Assembly (NCBI GenBank): GCA_903813345.2
Contig: CAIIXF020000008.1
Span: forward strand, 13,626,822-13,690,821
Reading direction: 5' to 3'
DNA length: 64,000 bases
Source of the DNA: Owenia fusiformis
Taxonomy: Eukaryota > Annelida > Polychaeta > Sabellida > Oweniidae
Positions 43,621-55,600 of the stretch are shown one piece after another. Both the position numbers and the translations under genes were made by a program. A model generated the notes under the pieces. The model was not told the origin of the DNA and searched no databases. It saw only the letters and a program-made list of their open reading frames with translations. Positions within the stretch are counted from its first letter, which is position 1, and each line of letters starts with the position of its first letter.

Positions 43621-44813
43621 GAACACAAGCTAAATATGTGCTCACTAATTATGCGATGAGAGAATGCTTTAATTCTTCTTCAAAATTATGTTTAGAATAC
43701 TAGTAATTTACATGTATATCCCATTTCTCTGATTTTTTTGTAACAAAATTATTTCATACAACTACTCTTCACAGTGACATAGCTTTTTACAATACAGGAC
43801 ACCTGGAATTATTTGTAAAGCTAGGGAAAAGGCCAAAGATGGCGACCATTTTGAAAATAGGCGAGCTTTTGAACCAGGAGTCATAGGGCCAAGTTTTCTG
43901 TATTGATGTTGAACAAAAATTACTTAAAACAGGAATCCTATTGACAGAGGTTTTAAAAAGGGCCAATTGTTGACAGATGGACAGACAGATGAACGGACAG
44001 ACAGACAAAAAGACAGACAGACAGACAAGTGAGTGATTGCAATAGCTCACCATGTGAGCTAAAAAACACTTTCATAGATCTTTAAATCTCATCAGCATCA
44101 AAATTAATGAAACCTAATGAAAAGGTTAGACAACCCAAAAATCTGATGGTCCTTCCCTGAAGATAAATTTCTTGATTAGCTGATTGATTACTTATTTCAT
44201 AGTATGCATAAATTCTTGTCTTGGCCTTAGAAGCCTTCTGATGTCCCTACTCCAAGAATAAAATGTACCTGTGCAAATAATAGTTCTCACTATATATGAA
44301 GAAAAAAACAATTTTTCCAAGAACAAAATCACAGATGGGTCAATGATAAGATTCTAAATTATAATATATACAAATCCCTTATATTATACTATAATATAAT
44401 TTAAAGGATATATGTATAAACTGATTATTCAGAAAGATCTTTTAAACATGATTTATGGTAACAGACACTGGAAGTTTGCCACAACACTGTAAGAGGCAAT
44501 AATAGATTCATGACCTTAAACATAATGATCAAACAAGTTGTTTTTCACATTTCTGGCTAAATCTTGAATTAAAACACTTTCCTTTGGAATCTCTATATAA
44601 TTTAAAGTTTGTTCTTCACACCCATTCATTTTATATCTTGCTAATGTCTCCCTTTACAAAATAACTCCATGCTTCGTACCATGACAGACTTATATTTGAC
44701 TTACAGGTTGTTGTACCTACTGGGGTCAAGCTAAGGTAAAGCCAAATTACATAACAACATATTATAATCCATATATTGTAAATATGTACTGTACTCTTAG
44801 AATGAATTATTTC
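43621..44813. other. Intergenic DNA upstream of AKT, with a GACA microsatellite
   Basis: A (GACA)n-like tract occurs at about 43974-44032 with 'atggacagacagatgaacgg' variants. The preceding 'ccaaagatggcgaccatttt' segment looks like a common dispersed repeat. No gene was recognised. Confidence 0.45.
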
Positions 44814-44975
44814 AGGGGTTTCGCTAGAATTTCTCACAACAGGCTAAATAAATAAAAACAACTGGCAAAATTAATGGAAATCATAAATTTAACATAAAAA
44901 AAGTTGAAAAGTCCCTAAAAACAACAGTGGAAACAACCAGTGAAAATCGCCTTGTCTGATGCTAATGAAACCCCC
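44814..44975. mobile_element. MITE with aggggtttc termini (copy A)
   Basis: Starts aggggtttcgctag and ends gctaatgaaaccccc, and contains 'tttctcacaacaggctaaat'. The same sequence occurs in opposite orientation at 46235-46407. Confidence 0.7.
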
Positions 44976-46234
44976 CTCTTGTAATGATTATTTTACAGAA
45001 TACTATTTCATAACACGGGGAAATTGAATAAACGAAAATTGAAATGAAAAAGATCAATTGTTCATGAAAATGCTTCATAATTTCATAAGAAACAGCTGTC
45101 ATAATTTACTGAACCGTGAAATCCTGGCCAAAATAATTTTGAAGGATTATGATAAATCACAGGTGTTCTCTTCCAACTTCCAGGTCAAGAATGCTTGTAC
45201 TTACTTTTAAACAAGACACAGAGTGATAAATATCACGCTTTTTAACCCAAAAAATCAAAATGGCCACCAATTGATTCACCCAGAATGCACAAAACCTCAT
45301 CAGATATTGGTACTTGTTTGCTCTTGAGTCTGTAAAATTTTATGTTGAATATAATAATATTTTCCTGGTTTGATGATTTGTGTGGCGCATACCCACCTAT
45401 GAACATAAGAAATATTTAATTTTTAAAAAGACAAGATCAGAATTACCAATAAAAATAAATAAAAATTTCAAAAGTTTTCATGGCAGTTATTCTGAAAGGG
45501 GACGTACCCATTTCAACCCCAAAAGAGAGCTTTATCTAGAAACAGTGCATATTTCTGCATCTTGAACCTTTAATTATTACATCAGATTATATCTCATATC
45601 TTTTTCTGATAGATGGCAAAGGACACACTGGGATTTTAAATAGATTTTAATCTAAACAACAAAAAAGGTTCAGGGTTAGCATAATGGAAAAATACAATTC
45701 ATATTTCTACAATAATCTATTTGAGTTAAGTGGAGATTTTTTATTTGTATTTCATTCATCGAAAATATTTAACCATCAACATATTTAGTCCCTTATTTTG
45801 GTGAAACAAAAAATGTTTAATTAATCTCCTTTTTTGCAGATAATGAGATATTTCAAACAAACTCACAGAGAACAGAGATTAGAGTGTAGAGTGAAAGTAT
45901 ATTATAAATAAATGATGAAATTTATTCGACCGCCAATTCACCTATGATTATTAGTGATGGAAGTGATTACACAATATCTTATAGTTTTGCCAATTTACAT
46001 TGAATCATACATGCCGCTTGTTCTGTCCTCAAATCAACCTATCAAGTATGATATAACCCTACTGCCCACATGTTCAATATCACCATGGTTACTAAAAATA
46101 TGGTAAAGAGACGAAATAAATAGAATGAAATAAACATATTGAAATGTATATAAAAACCCAAGAATAGCTGATTTTTTATTCAGTAAATACATTTACATAT
46201 AGTACATGTGCTTATTATATAAACATTAAGAGAC
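44976..46234. other. AT-rich intergenic DNA, nothing recognised
   Basis: No exon, RNA gene or array is visible. A 61-codon open frame near 45380 looks like chance. Confidence 0.35.
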
Positions 46235-46407
46235 AGGGGTTTCATTAGCAGCAGGCACCAGGGGATTTTCACCGGTTGTTTTCACAAAATCGCCTGTTAT
46301 TTTTAAGGATTTTTCAACTTTTCAATGTTAAATTTATGATTTCCATTAATTTTGGCTGTTGTTTTCATTTATTTAGCCTGTTGTGAGAAATTCTCGTGAA
46401 ACCCCTG
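46235..46407. mobile_element. MITE with aggggtttc termini (copy B, inverted relative to copy A)
   Basis: Begins aggggtttcattagcagc and ends ttctcgtgaaacccct; the interior is the reverse complement of 44814-44975 with moderate divergence ('atttatgatttccattaatt'). Confidence 0.7.
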
Positions 46408-47585
46408 AGAGAAAACAATTTGTGTAACCTGAATTTTTGTAATGAGTCTTTATCTCGCAACATTGGTCATCTTTACATCCCTACCTAAGCGTGCAATGTG
46501 TCACTTATGAGAAATACTAATAATCTCAAAGTGATCATTAAGATAATTACATCTCTCTGTCAACAGATTTTCTCGAAAATGATTTTATAATACCATCAAA
46601 ACACGGAGTAAATATTACTTCAGTCAAGGACGTCAAAATAAAATTGTTTTTCACCTGGAGACACTTTAGACAAATACCTAATAAAGACTGATGCAGTAAC
46701 AAACCAAAAGCACTTAAAGGACAACTGAAATAGCTTTTCTCAACTTGCAGCTACAAAAATGTGGTTCTCTCCATTGTAAGCCCAACGTAGAGTTCTTGCG
46801 ATAGCCATTCTAAAATAAATGTTAGATAATAGCTAACAGTCATAGATAACGAAATAAAACTAACTGATCAATCAAATTGGCCCCCACGTCATTAGTAACG
46901 TCATACAAAATATAGCTTTGGTTTATTGGTTCCTTAGTAATCACAACGTCACGGCAACCATAGGATTGTTATGTAAACAAATAACAAAACATTTTGGCAT
47001 TATGACGTCATGATCTAATGGACCAAAACGGGCCACGTGGGGACCAGTGAGAGATCACATGGGGGCCAATAACGTCACAACCAATTCGAATATTGCTTAT
47101 TAAGCAGCTATAACAATCGTTAGACTGAAATAATTTTCATCATGTTCAAATACATTTATCAAAAAATTATATTGATTCCTTTAGGTTACAAATACCATTT
47201 CATATCTGCTTTAAGATGAAGCCTCTGTAGAAAAACGAGGTAATGAAGAATGTAATTGTGAATGCAACTATTTTGTCATAAAAACCATGGCCAGAATATA
47301 TTCTCCTGAGCTTCATGCAGGCTAGCCCACTTTCAGACTGATAATTCTAATCATTGTAAATGATCAATGCTACAAATGAAGTACAAGTCACAGGCCCTTA
47401 GTAAGCTCTTGCTAAAGGGGGGGGGGGTGTGTCCAGTCAAGGGGGGTAAATTTGGCCCAAAATAACAGTGCTGAGAATGCTTAAAACCTGCATGATTTTT
47501 TAAGAGTTTTTGACTAAGGGGGGGGGGGGGGGGGAGTTCACTTGAACCCCTGAACCCCTTCCCTTAACTACAGGCACATTGAGGT
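46408..47585. other. Intergenic DNA with long G-runs
   Basis: Runs of G occur at about 47418-47427 and 47519-47535. An imperfect inverted pair ('ttggcccccacgtcatta' near 46878 and 'gggggccaataacgtc' near 47071) may bound a degraded element. No gene was recognised. Confidence 0.4.
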
Positions 47586-47589
47586 GCAT

Positions 47590-48904
47590 GATCATGAATG
47601 ATATTTTCATTAGTAATAGGTCCCTCAAAAGCCAACCAAATTTTGATGGTAGGATGATAGTCACCGTCACTATTGATCTGAAGATTGACAATTCCATGGA
47701 CGTCGAGTAAGTTTCTGGCGAAAGCTGGAGCATAGATTATAAAGAGGACTGGAAACAAGATGGCAGTCTATTTCAAATCTGCCAACTCGTGTTGGCCTAT
47801 TTATCACTATTGACTCAGTTGTTCATCTAGTTTTACTTACCTTAGATGCTTAGTAATCTATTTAAAGTATAATATTGTTTCCAAAATTATTGTCATTTGC
47901 GATAATTAGTACTAAAAGTACTTTGAACAGGTCAGCTGCCATTTGCTTGGCTGAATCGTCCAGTCCACAAAAACAGTGAAATCATATTAAAAATACCAAT
48001 AAAACTTTAAAATTGAGGCAGATGCGATACAAAGAGACTTTATTAATACAGATATACAGGATACAGTCACCAAGATGAGCTAATTTCAGGCGAGATTCGG
48101 GAAATAAAAAGCTAGGTCATTCTTGTTTCCAGTCCTCTTAAATAATCTATGCTCCGGCTTTCGCCAGAAACTTAATTGACGTCCGTGGATAAATGACTTG
48201 TTGGCTCTTATGTTTATGTACTGTCACACTTACAGGCCTGTCAACTTGGGAACACCTAACATGAGTGACTTGGAAATGTTGAACACCTCCCCTCAAAATG
48301 TGGACACCTTGGTCCAAATCTGAACACCTTGATCCAAATTTTGAACACCTTGGTTTAAAATTTATTACATCTTGCCAAATTTTGAACACCTCAAATTTTT
48401 CGCGCTCGCTACGCTCGCGTTTCAAACATCCATCAACGGGGGGGCATATACGTAATTCGCGTGAAAAGTCCAAACGAAATGCGTACGTTTTTTTTCGGCG
48501 TTCGTATTTTTGCTGTGTAGACGAACTTTTTTAGAAATTTTTCTACAGAAATCTTTTTGCTTGACAATTACCAGGTAAAATGCGTATTTGCGTGACATTT
48601 TCTGTCACGCAAAAATAACTTGCGTGACTTCAAATTCTTCAGCAAATGCGTGACAAATACGCAAATTGCGGGACAGTTGACAGGCCTGCACTTAGGCCAT
48701 ATGTGCTCACCATTCGCCACTACCATGTGAATGTGAATACCTTGGGCAGATGACGGGATGGGGGTAACAGCATGGATACACAACAAATTCTTATACAGCC
48801 AGAAATACCCCATCACACCAAATACAAAAATTAACCACACGGTGGGCCAAGCAAACGGCTTACAAACATATTTGATATTGGTCACTTTCAAACAAAAACT
48901 GTGA
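47590..48904 (-). CDS. Unrecognised membrane-protein gene, two internal or terminal exons (partial model)
   Basis: Exon A (about 48705-48903) has an acceptor CATCACAG and a donor AATG|GTGAGC. It encodes PFAWPTVWLIFVFGVMGYFW, containing a likely membrane segment, then CIHAVTPIPSSAQGIH. Exon B (about 47590-47752) has the acceptor TTGTTTCCAG and encodes AFARNLLDVHGIVNLQ, IKIWLAFEGPITNENI and HDHAPQCAC, ending at a stop or at a further donor. The phases match (1 nt + 2 nt), which supports joining. The rest of the gene and the family are unknown. It runs away from the UBR gene and could share its upstream region. An element at 48233-48688 lies in the intron. Confidence 0.35.
48117..48190 (+). repeat. 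Inverted partial copy of unrecognised exon B's acceptor edge
   Basis: About 70 bp matching 47698-47765 in reverse complement, with 'cttgtttccagtcctctt' (acceptor and first exon bases) and 'gctttcgccagaaactta'. An indel breaks the frame. Confidence 0.65.
48227..48694. mobile_element. 456-bp MITE with caggcctg termini and cactta target duplication
   Basis: The element (48233-48688) begins caggcctgtcaacttg and ends acagttgacaggcctg. The direct repeat cactta flanks it (48227-48232 and 48689-48694). The interior has 'gaacacctt'-type short repeats and palindromic 'gcgtgac' motifs but no transposase. Confidence 0.75.
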
Positions 48905-49660
48905 TGTAGAATTTAGGGAAGCTCACAGAATCAGGGGGGGGGGAATTTCCCAAAGATCACCTTTCATATTGGCACGTTCGATAACCAATTTTATAAACAG
49001 GCCTCGTTTGCCATTGAAATGGATCTCTCAATGTTAGCTTGTGTTTTATGATTTGAAAGTTTGGATCGAGCAACTTCAATAGTATTACGGTTTAGATTTG
49101 AAATGATAATGTTGAACTGATGTTAACTGAAATAAACGCCATTTCAAATTTTACTTTGAGCATGCGCAGCACTGAGAAAGAATGTGCTCATAATTGTTCA
49201 CGTGATCACACCCTGCAATTTGATTGGAGATCTAAAACAGGGAATCCCCGAATACGATAGAATACGAAAGAATTATGGGAGCTACTCACTTCTTCTGTCA
49301 CAGAATTATATGATCTTCGAACAATTTGCTTGAAATCTAATTAAATTAAAATTCATTTTCAAGCTGTTATTGCAACACTCTGATGACAATAAAGTCACAA
49401 TATTTGACATTGAAAGTCAGACTCTGAGTTCAGCATCAGAAAAATAATAGTTGACATAGCACAAGTTCGACACCATACTGTGGAGATCACTGACAAGTAA
49501 TCGACTAAAAAGTGATATCTAAATAAACTTTAACGTTTCAATATCATGGATACTTTATGTTTTCAAGTAATAAAAGCCTACATACCTATATATCCCGAGA
49601 AAAACAACTTCCTAGTAAAAGTATTTTTGGCTTTCCTCAACTCTCGTTGATAGTCTCGCA
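48905..49660. promoter_or_regulatory. Intergenic region between the unrecognised gene (-) and UBR gene (+)
   Basis: Contains a C/G run (48938-48947), TCACGTGA (49198-49205, an E-box palindrome) and an ATTGG (inverted CCAAT) near 49222. These could belong to a divergent promoter. Motifs are seen; use is inferred. Confidence 0.35.
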
Positions 49661-49670
49661 GCGATTGAAG

Positions 49671-49682
49671 TGCGCATGCGCA
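49671..49682 (+). promoter_or_regulatory. Perfect NRF1 site before the UBR start codon
   Basis: TGCGCATGCGCA is the full palindromic NRF1 consensus, 15 bp upstream of the ATG at 49698. The position, within the core promoter or 5' UTR, is typical for housekeeping genes. Confidence 0.65.
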
Positions 49683-49697
49683 TTGCGCCATACGAAA

Positions 49698-52600
49698 ATG
49701 GCAAGTCCTGTGAATTCTATCCAGGAATTTAACTCTGAAACTCTTGTTAGAGTAAGTAGATTGTTATTTAAACTGATCTTGCATACACCTGAATATATGT
49801 TCTAGATAGCCACTTAATTTTATGATGTTCCTTGCATGTGAAATTGAGTTATATTCATTTTTTCATCACTCTATTTTTTTGTTGACATTTTTTCATCTTT
49901 TTACTTTTTCCACCAAGGCCAAGAAGTCTGAAATGGTGTAATACAAGCCCAGTACAGGATTTGCTCTGTCTTCGTGTGACTGTTTATGATGTGCCACATC
50001 TCAATATTATGTGGTCATAGACATAGAGGAACATACGGATTCATTTACCAGAATCTTATCACCACGCTCTTATTTCACGGGAAGCTGTGTCAAGTGACTC
50101 CTTGGTCAACTCTCGTCCTTTTGTTCATAAAGCCTTCACTGGACATCTTCACATATCTTTTTCCAAGGAGCAGAACAAACTATAAACCCCGAAAATAGAG
50201 ACAGTGATTTTCGCAGCATAAAACCAGCTGTGTGCTGCTACATGTATATAAAACTATAGAGAATTAAAGAGAGGGGAGGGACTTACTCCCTACGGGTGTT
50301 GTACCCTTGAAAGTGGAAAGATCACAGTAGGATTAGTCAGTTTGGCCCCAATTCCTTTCAGAAATAGTTTTCATATTGTGTGTGATTGTACAACTTATTT
50401 GTATCTCCATTACAACAGTTCCATCATTACAATGTATAGACAGGCTTCTACCATTCCAAATATTACTGGAAAACTGACCCAGGACCCCCCATCTTGAAGG
50501 AGTCGTGTGTTCTTTTTTTGTGCATGATTCACAGATATTCATGTACAAGCACACACCAACTTTTTATACATGGAGTTACATGAGTTTTTAACAAACAAAT
50601 TAGTAGCGATCAAATTTTGGGTCACTGCATTATTGCCTTGGTGAACTGCTCTTCTACTGAACATATACCTGTTTTCTGCATGAAAAAATCAAAATCAGCA
50701 AAAAATTCTTGATAAAAAGGGAAATACTGCAAGTTGAAAATCACACTAGTATCTATGACTTAGCTATCAAGGTGCAGTTTACAATCTATATTCTGACTGA
50801 ATATTCATTTAAATTCTATTTTATTTTCCAGGAATGGCTAGAATGTCTCTCTCATGGCACCCTACAGCAAGCATTAAAACGTCACTGGCGCGTGTTTGTT
50901 CCAAAAGTATATTTTCCATCAGTTGAACCAGACATGGGAAAGGAAGACAGACTCTCCAAAAGATTCCTCTTCCGTCCTATTGAAACATTTCTTTGCCAAG
51001 GGGATCCTAAAACTGTTTTTAAAGAACTGAAGGAGCAGAATACACCATCACAAATATGTGGTCATGTATTCAAAATGGGCGAGCCAACTTACTCTTGCCG
51101 GGATTGTGGTGCAGATCCAACTTGTGTTCTGTGTATCCAGTGTTTTCAGAAGAGTGTACATAAAGGTCATCGCTATAAGGTACATTCATGTTTTGGTTGT
51201 AAACTACAGTTAATGATGAGTTCATCTTTGGGATTGTATATTTACAAAATAATTTTTTGAATGAAAAGTATCATTTAGAGTATTTCATTTTGATCGAGGT
51301 GACACCTTTTCATCAATTATTTGAGACTAGACATAAGTAGGAATAATCTTGATTGCAAAAACCTATGTATATTGGTAGGTGTTCACTTCAGAGAGAGTAA
51401 TATATACAGAAAACATTAGAGAATGTTCGGAGGAAAGGTGTCTACTAGAGACAGGTGTTCATTAGTGAGACAGGTTTTATTGTAATTCAATTGAATCCAA
51501 TTTAGTGAAGTTCTTTTGTGAAGACTTTAAGTATAGTCTTTTAACCTGCTATTCTAGATGAGTACATCTGGGGGAGGGGGCTATTGCGATTGTGGTGATA
51601 CAGAGGCTTGGAAGTCAGACCCATTCTGTGACACACATAGAGCAGTTGAGACACCAGAGGAGAGACAAGTGAGTGCCAAATATAAAGATTTTGTATTTAC
51701 ATTTTATAAAGGTTATGAGCAACATGAAGTTATTTCAGGCATTTTGAAGAAAAAAATCCCTTTGAATTTACCCGGAAATTTTGTCATGTGTATTAAGTTA
51801 CTTCCGATTTAGTTTCTTTGCATAATACTTAGAAGAACTTGAAATTATATCAGCGTCCATCGAGGTTAAGATGCACAGTAAGAACTCCGAAAGAAAAAAC
51901 TGTCAAATCAATCTCCAATGTCTGTAAATGAAACCAATTTGAATTTTTAGGACCCCATTGAATCTCTATCAGCTGACCTGAGAGAAAGAGCAACTGAACT
52001 GTTCAAATGTGTGCTGATGTATGCAGTTGAGATGGTAACATGGTCACACCCAGTGGATTTGCCAATAGGCCTAGAACAAGATGGATCTGATCGATCATTT
52101 GCCACTGTTCTCTTCAACGATGAAGTTCACACTTATGAACAGGTATAACCACAATTTACATATTTTGTAATTATCTCTTGTTTTAGTGAAAATTACCCAC
52201 CAACTTTACACCAAATGATTTAGACAAACTCTGCATTCAGCTCAGATTATGTAATGTGCAATTCAAACCATTCTGTTTGACTATGCTATAGATTCAAACT
52301 CTATGTTTTAAATTATATAGGTGATTCAGACTCTCACCAGGGCCATTGACTGTGACCAAAAAGCAGCTGTAGACTTTGCTACTGTAGTAGATAGGGAGGT
52401 ATGTAATATGTGGAAATGGTTTTTTTATAATGGGAACATAAGTCCAACCACTTATACACAAATTAGGAAAAGCTGTAAGTTTCTTGGTTCAGGCACATAA
52501 CCACACAACCCATATATAAAAAATAAAGTGTACCAACTTTTGAGCTTGTAAAATCCTGATGAACTAATTGGATATATTCAATTAATATATTTAATTCATT

Positions 52601-55600
52601 AATCAATTATATACCACACGTCGGGGCAGAATGAAGTATAATTGGTGAATTGCATCTTCAAATTTGAAGCGTGAACGTACACGCGTAGGCCTGTCTTTCG
52701 AATTTGTTGTGGCAACGAGCCGTTATTAGCCTAAAATTCAATGCGGAACACTTCTTGTTACCAAAGGACGATTCTCGGTTTGGAGAACGAAGTTCATCAA
52801 TCTAAATGAGCATTATCCCTGCTTCGGACAAATTTGATTTTTTTACATAACATAGATTTGAGTGACTTCTTTTGAATAGTCATAATTTAATTTGGGTAAT
52901 ATTTCTAGATTTTTCGCAAAAAAAATATTAGCGCAGCACACTGATGAACTTCTTTCCTCAAATCGAGACTTGTATTTTATTGAATCGGTCTAATTGAGCG
53001 TTATCCCTGCTTCAGACCAAGTTGTTATTTTTACATCTTGTAGATTTAAATGTCTTCTTTTGAATATTCATAATTTAATTTGGGTAATATTTCTATATTT
53101 TTCATGAAAAAAATTATTAGCCCAGGAGACTGTTCTCCAAACCGAGAATCGTCCTTTTCATTTCTTTATCAATCTTTTTGGAATTTGGAGCCTTAGTGAT
53201 ACACAATCATATGATTTCAGATTTTTTATTTTCAAATATTTACCGCTGTTAGACCTGATTTAAAATTGACATTTTTTGCGGTAAAATTATTGACAGTTGA
53301 CGGCTCGAACTAATTCTTTAAAAACTTAAGAACTACATAAGGTAGGACAATGAAAATAAAGAGTTTGATGATAGGTATTACAACTGCTTCGAATCCAATA
53401 TGGCATCAATGGTATAGGTGGCGCAAAATCAAAGTTTGCACTAAAATATGTCACAATCTGGCCCAGTGTGACCAGAAAAAACATTGTACTCTATATCTTA
53501 GAAAAAACATCAGTTAAAACTAAACGATTGACTCACACATTTTTCAGGGACGCAGTGCAGTAAAAGTGGACAAAGATTTCAATGTGTGCGAAAAGGTCAA
53601 GAATACAATTGAGGTTGGTGACACATTTAGATAATTTATTTCATTCAAGGCTATTACTTGATATAATATGGAAGTCTTGAATTATGTCTCTGAACCCCCC
53701 TTCCCCTATATACTTCTTTCCTCATGGAATGTTTGGGGGGCTCGAGGGTTTAGTAGACTAATGATATAGGTTGGGTTTGTACATTCAGAGTTATAATTTA
53801 TGTTATGTTACTTAATTAGCAAGGTAACTTGAAATTATATTTCATGTTAGTTTTCTTATGTTACTTGTGTATTATTCCCTCAATATATATTTTCAACATT
53901 TTCATAATCATCTTTATTTATCAAATCTTTTCAACATCAGTATTTTAACATAGTTAAGATATTGAATCTGAAACATAATTCTAACATAATTATTGTCTTT
54001 CTGCTGATAGTTTAGTTTTTCATTGTATTGTAGAGAAATACATCTAGACATGGGGGTAAACCATTGAAGGTTGAGGTCATGAATCAGCTGTAGTGGCCCA
54101 CCTCAAACTACTTATAATCTGTATTTTGATTGTAGAGAAATACATCTAGACATGGGGGTAAACCATTGAAGGTTGAGGTCATGAATTCAGCTGTAGTGGC
54201 CCACCTCAAACTACTTATAATCTGTATTTTGATTGTAGAGAAATACATCTAGACATGGGGGTAAACCATTGAAGGTTGAGGTCATGAATTCAGCTGTAGT
54301 GGCCCACCAGGCATTTGCTCTCAAACTGCTTACCTGGTTGCGGGATGATGTCATATCATACTCAGGTATATCAACAACTCACAATTTTTCTCCCTTGCTA
54401 AAGGATACAGTTCAAAGATTGTGCTCAAGAAATTTTTCATAATATCCACGCTATTTTTAAAAGTCAATAAATATATTGATTTGACATTAATATTTTTCAA
54501 GCATTATCCTACATGTGTATGTATCAGGCTTCTCAACTAAAAGATATTTATTTTCTTCAGATGGGCTGAGAAAAATCTTCTGTAATATCGCCATGGCAAC
54601 TGCATCAGATGAAGACCAATCTCTGTTGGAAACAATGCTTCTGAATGACACTCAATTATGGAAGGCTGTCAGGCGTCAGAGTCACCAACTCTTCATGTCT
54701 GGGTTTGTATTAATTTTTTGGGGTATATTGTTCACACCTATAAGTCTTATTTTAGTGGATTAATGATCATGAGGGACATGTCTTTTTTTTGTGACATTTA
54801 CATGTTGTAAATGTCACATGAACAAAGCTTTCAATTATAATTCAGAAAAGGGATAATTTTTCACAATTTTTCTTAATATATGGGCCACTTTTTTAGAGTT
54901 TGAGGAAGTTAATGTATGGAAATTGTTTTTCTGTCTTGATTGTGAACAACCAAGGCCTTTATCGAACAACTTAAAATCAACAATTGTCATGTGATGTGAC
55001 GAGTGTCCACCCTGTGATGATGGTTTTACAGATAACCTTTAATAGGGTCCAATTGGAATGTCTATAATAACATTGCATCTGAGTGTTATGTCATTTTGAC
55101 CTGCTTGTCTCAAGTCAATAGCATAGACACTGCATTGATGTTGCTCTATTCTAGCAGAATTAACATAATTGTTATTGTTATATAAGGCAATGGTTTGTAA
55201 ACACAAAATGACAAATTGTTAAAGTAATGTTTTTAGATCATTATGTTTTCTGATTTCAGTGTAATGTTAGACCAAGATGTCAAAAAGAGATTTGCAATAC
55301 TTTTTACAAAGGTAATGATACTTTCTTTTGGTTTTTTGAAAAGTATGGTTTCAAGCATAAAGTTATTCATTTGATCAATGTGACTGACTTTTTATCAAAG
55401 TTTAAATAGTTTTCACCAAAGTAGCATAACATTTTCTCTTATATCACGATTCAAAATATTTCCATAATGATTATTTTACTTTTATGTGTACTAAATTGAT
55501 TACTTAAAAATGAAATAATTTATAACTCTAAAATAATACATTTTGTGAACATGGAGAGGAGAGACTTTACAGCCAACTACAGGCAACGTAAGTTTCTTTC

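Noticed and set aside
43974-44032. GACA-rich tract considered as a regulatory array
   Set aside because: It is an ordinary interrupted microsatellite inside a dispersed repeat.
47519-47535. Long G-run considered as a G-quadruplex element
   Set aside because: A single homopolymer run is as likely to be simple sequence or assembly slippage; no conserved arrangement near a gene was seen.
48147-48473. 108-codon minus-strand open frame
   Set aside because: It spans the end of a MITE and an inverted exon copy; composition reflects 'gaacacctt' repeats rather than a protein.
55573-55587. Possible 15-nt in-frame microexon (PTTGN) before UBR exon 10a
   Set aside because: Splice-like borders exist, but UBR proteins go directly from this exon-9 end to the HY... 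residues, so it is probably a chance match.
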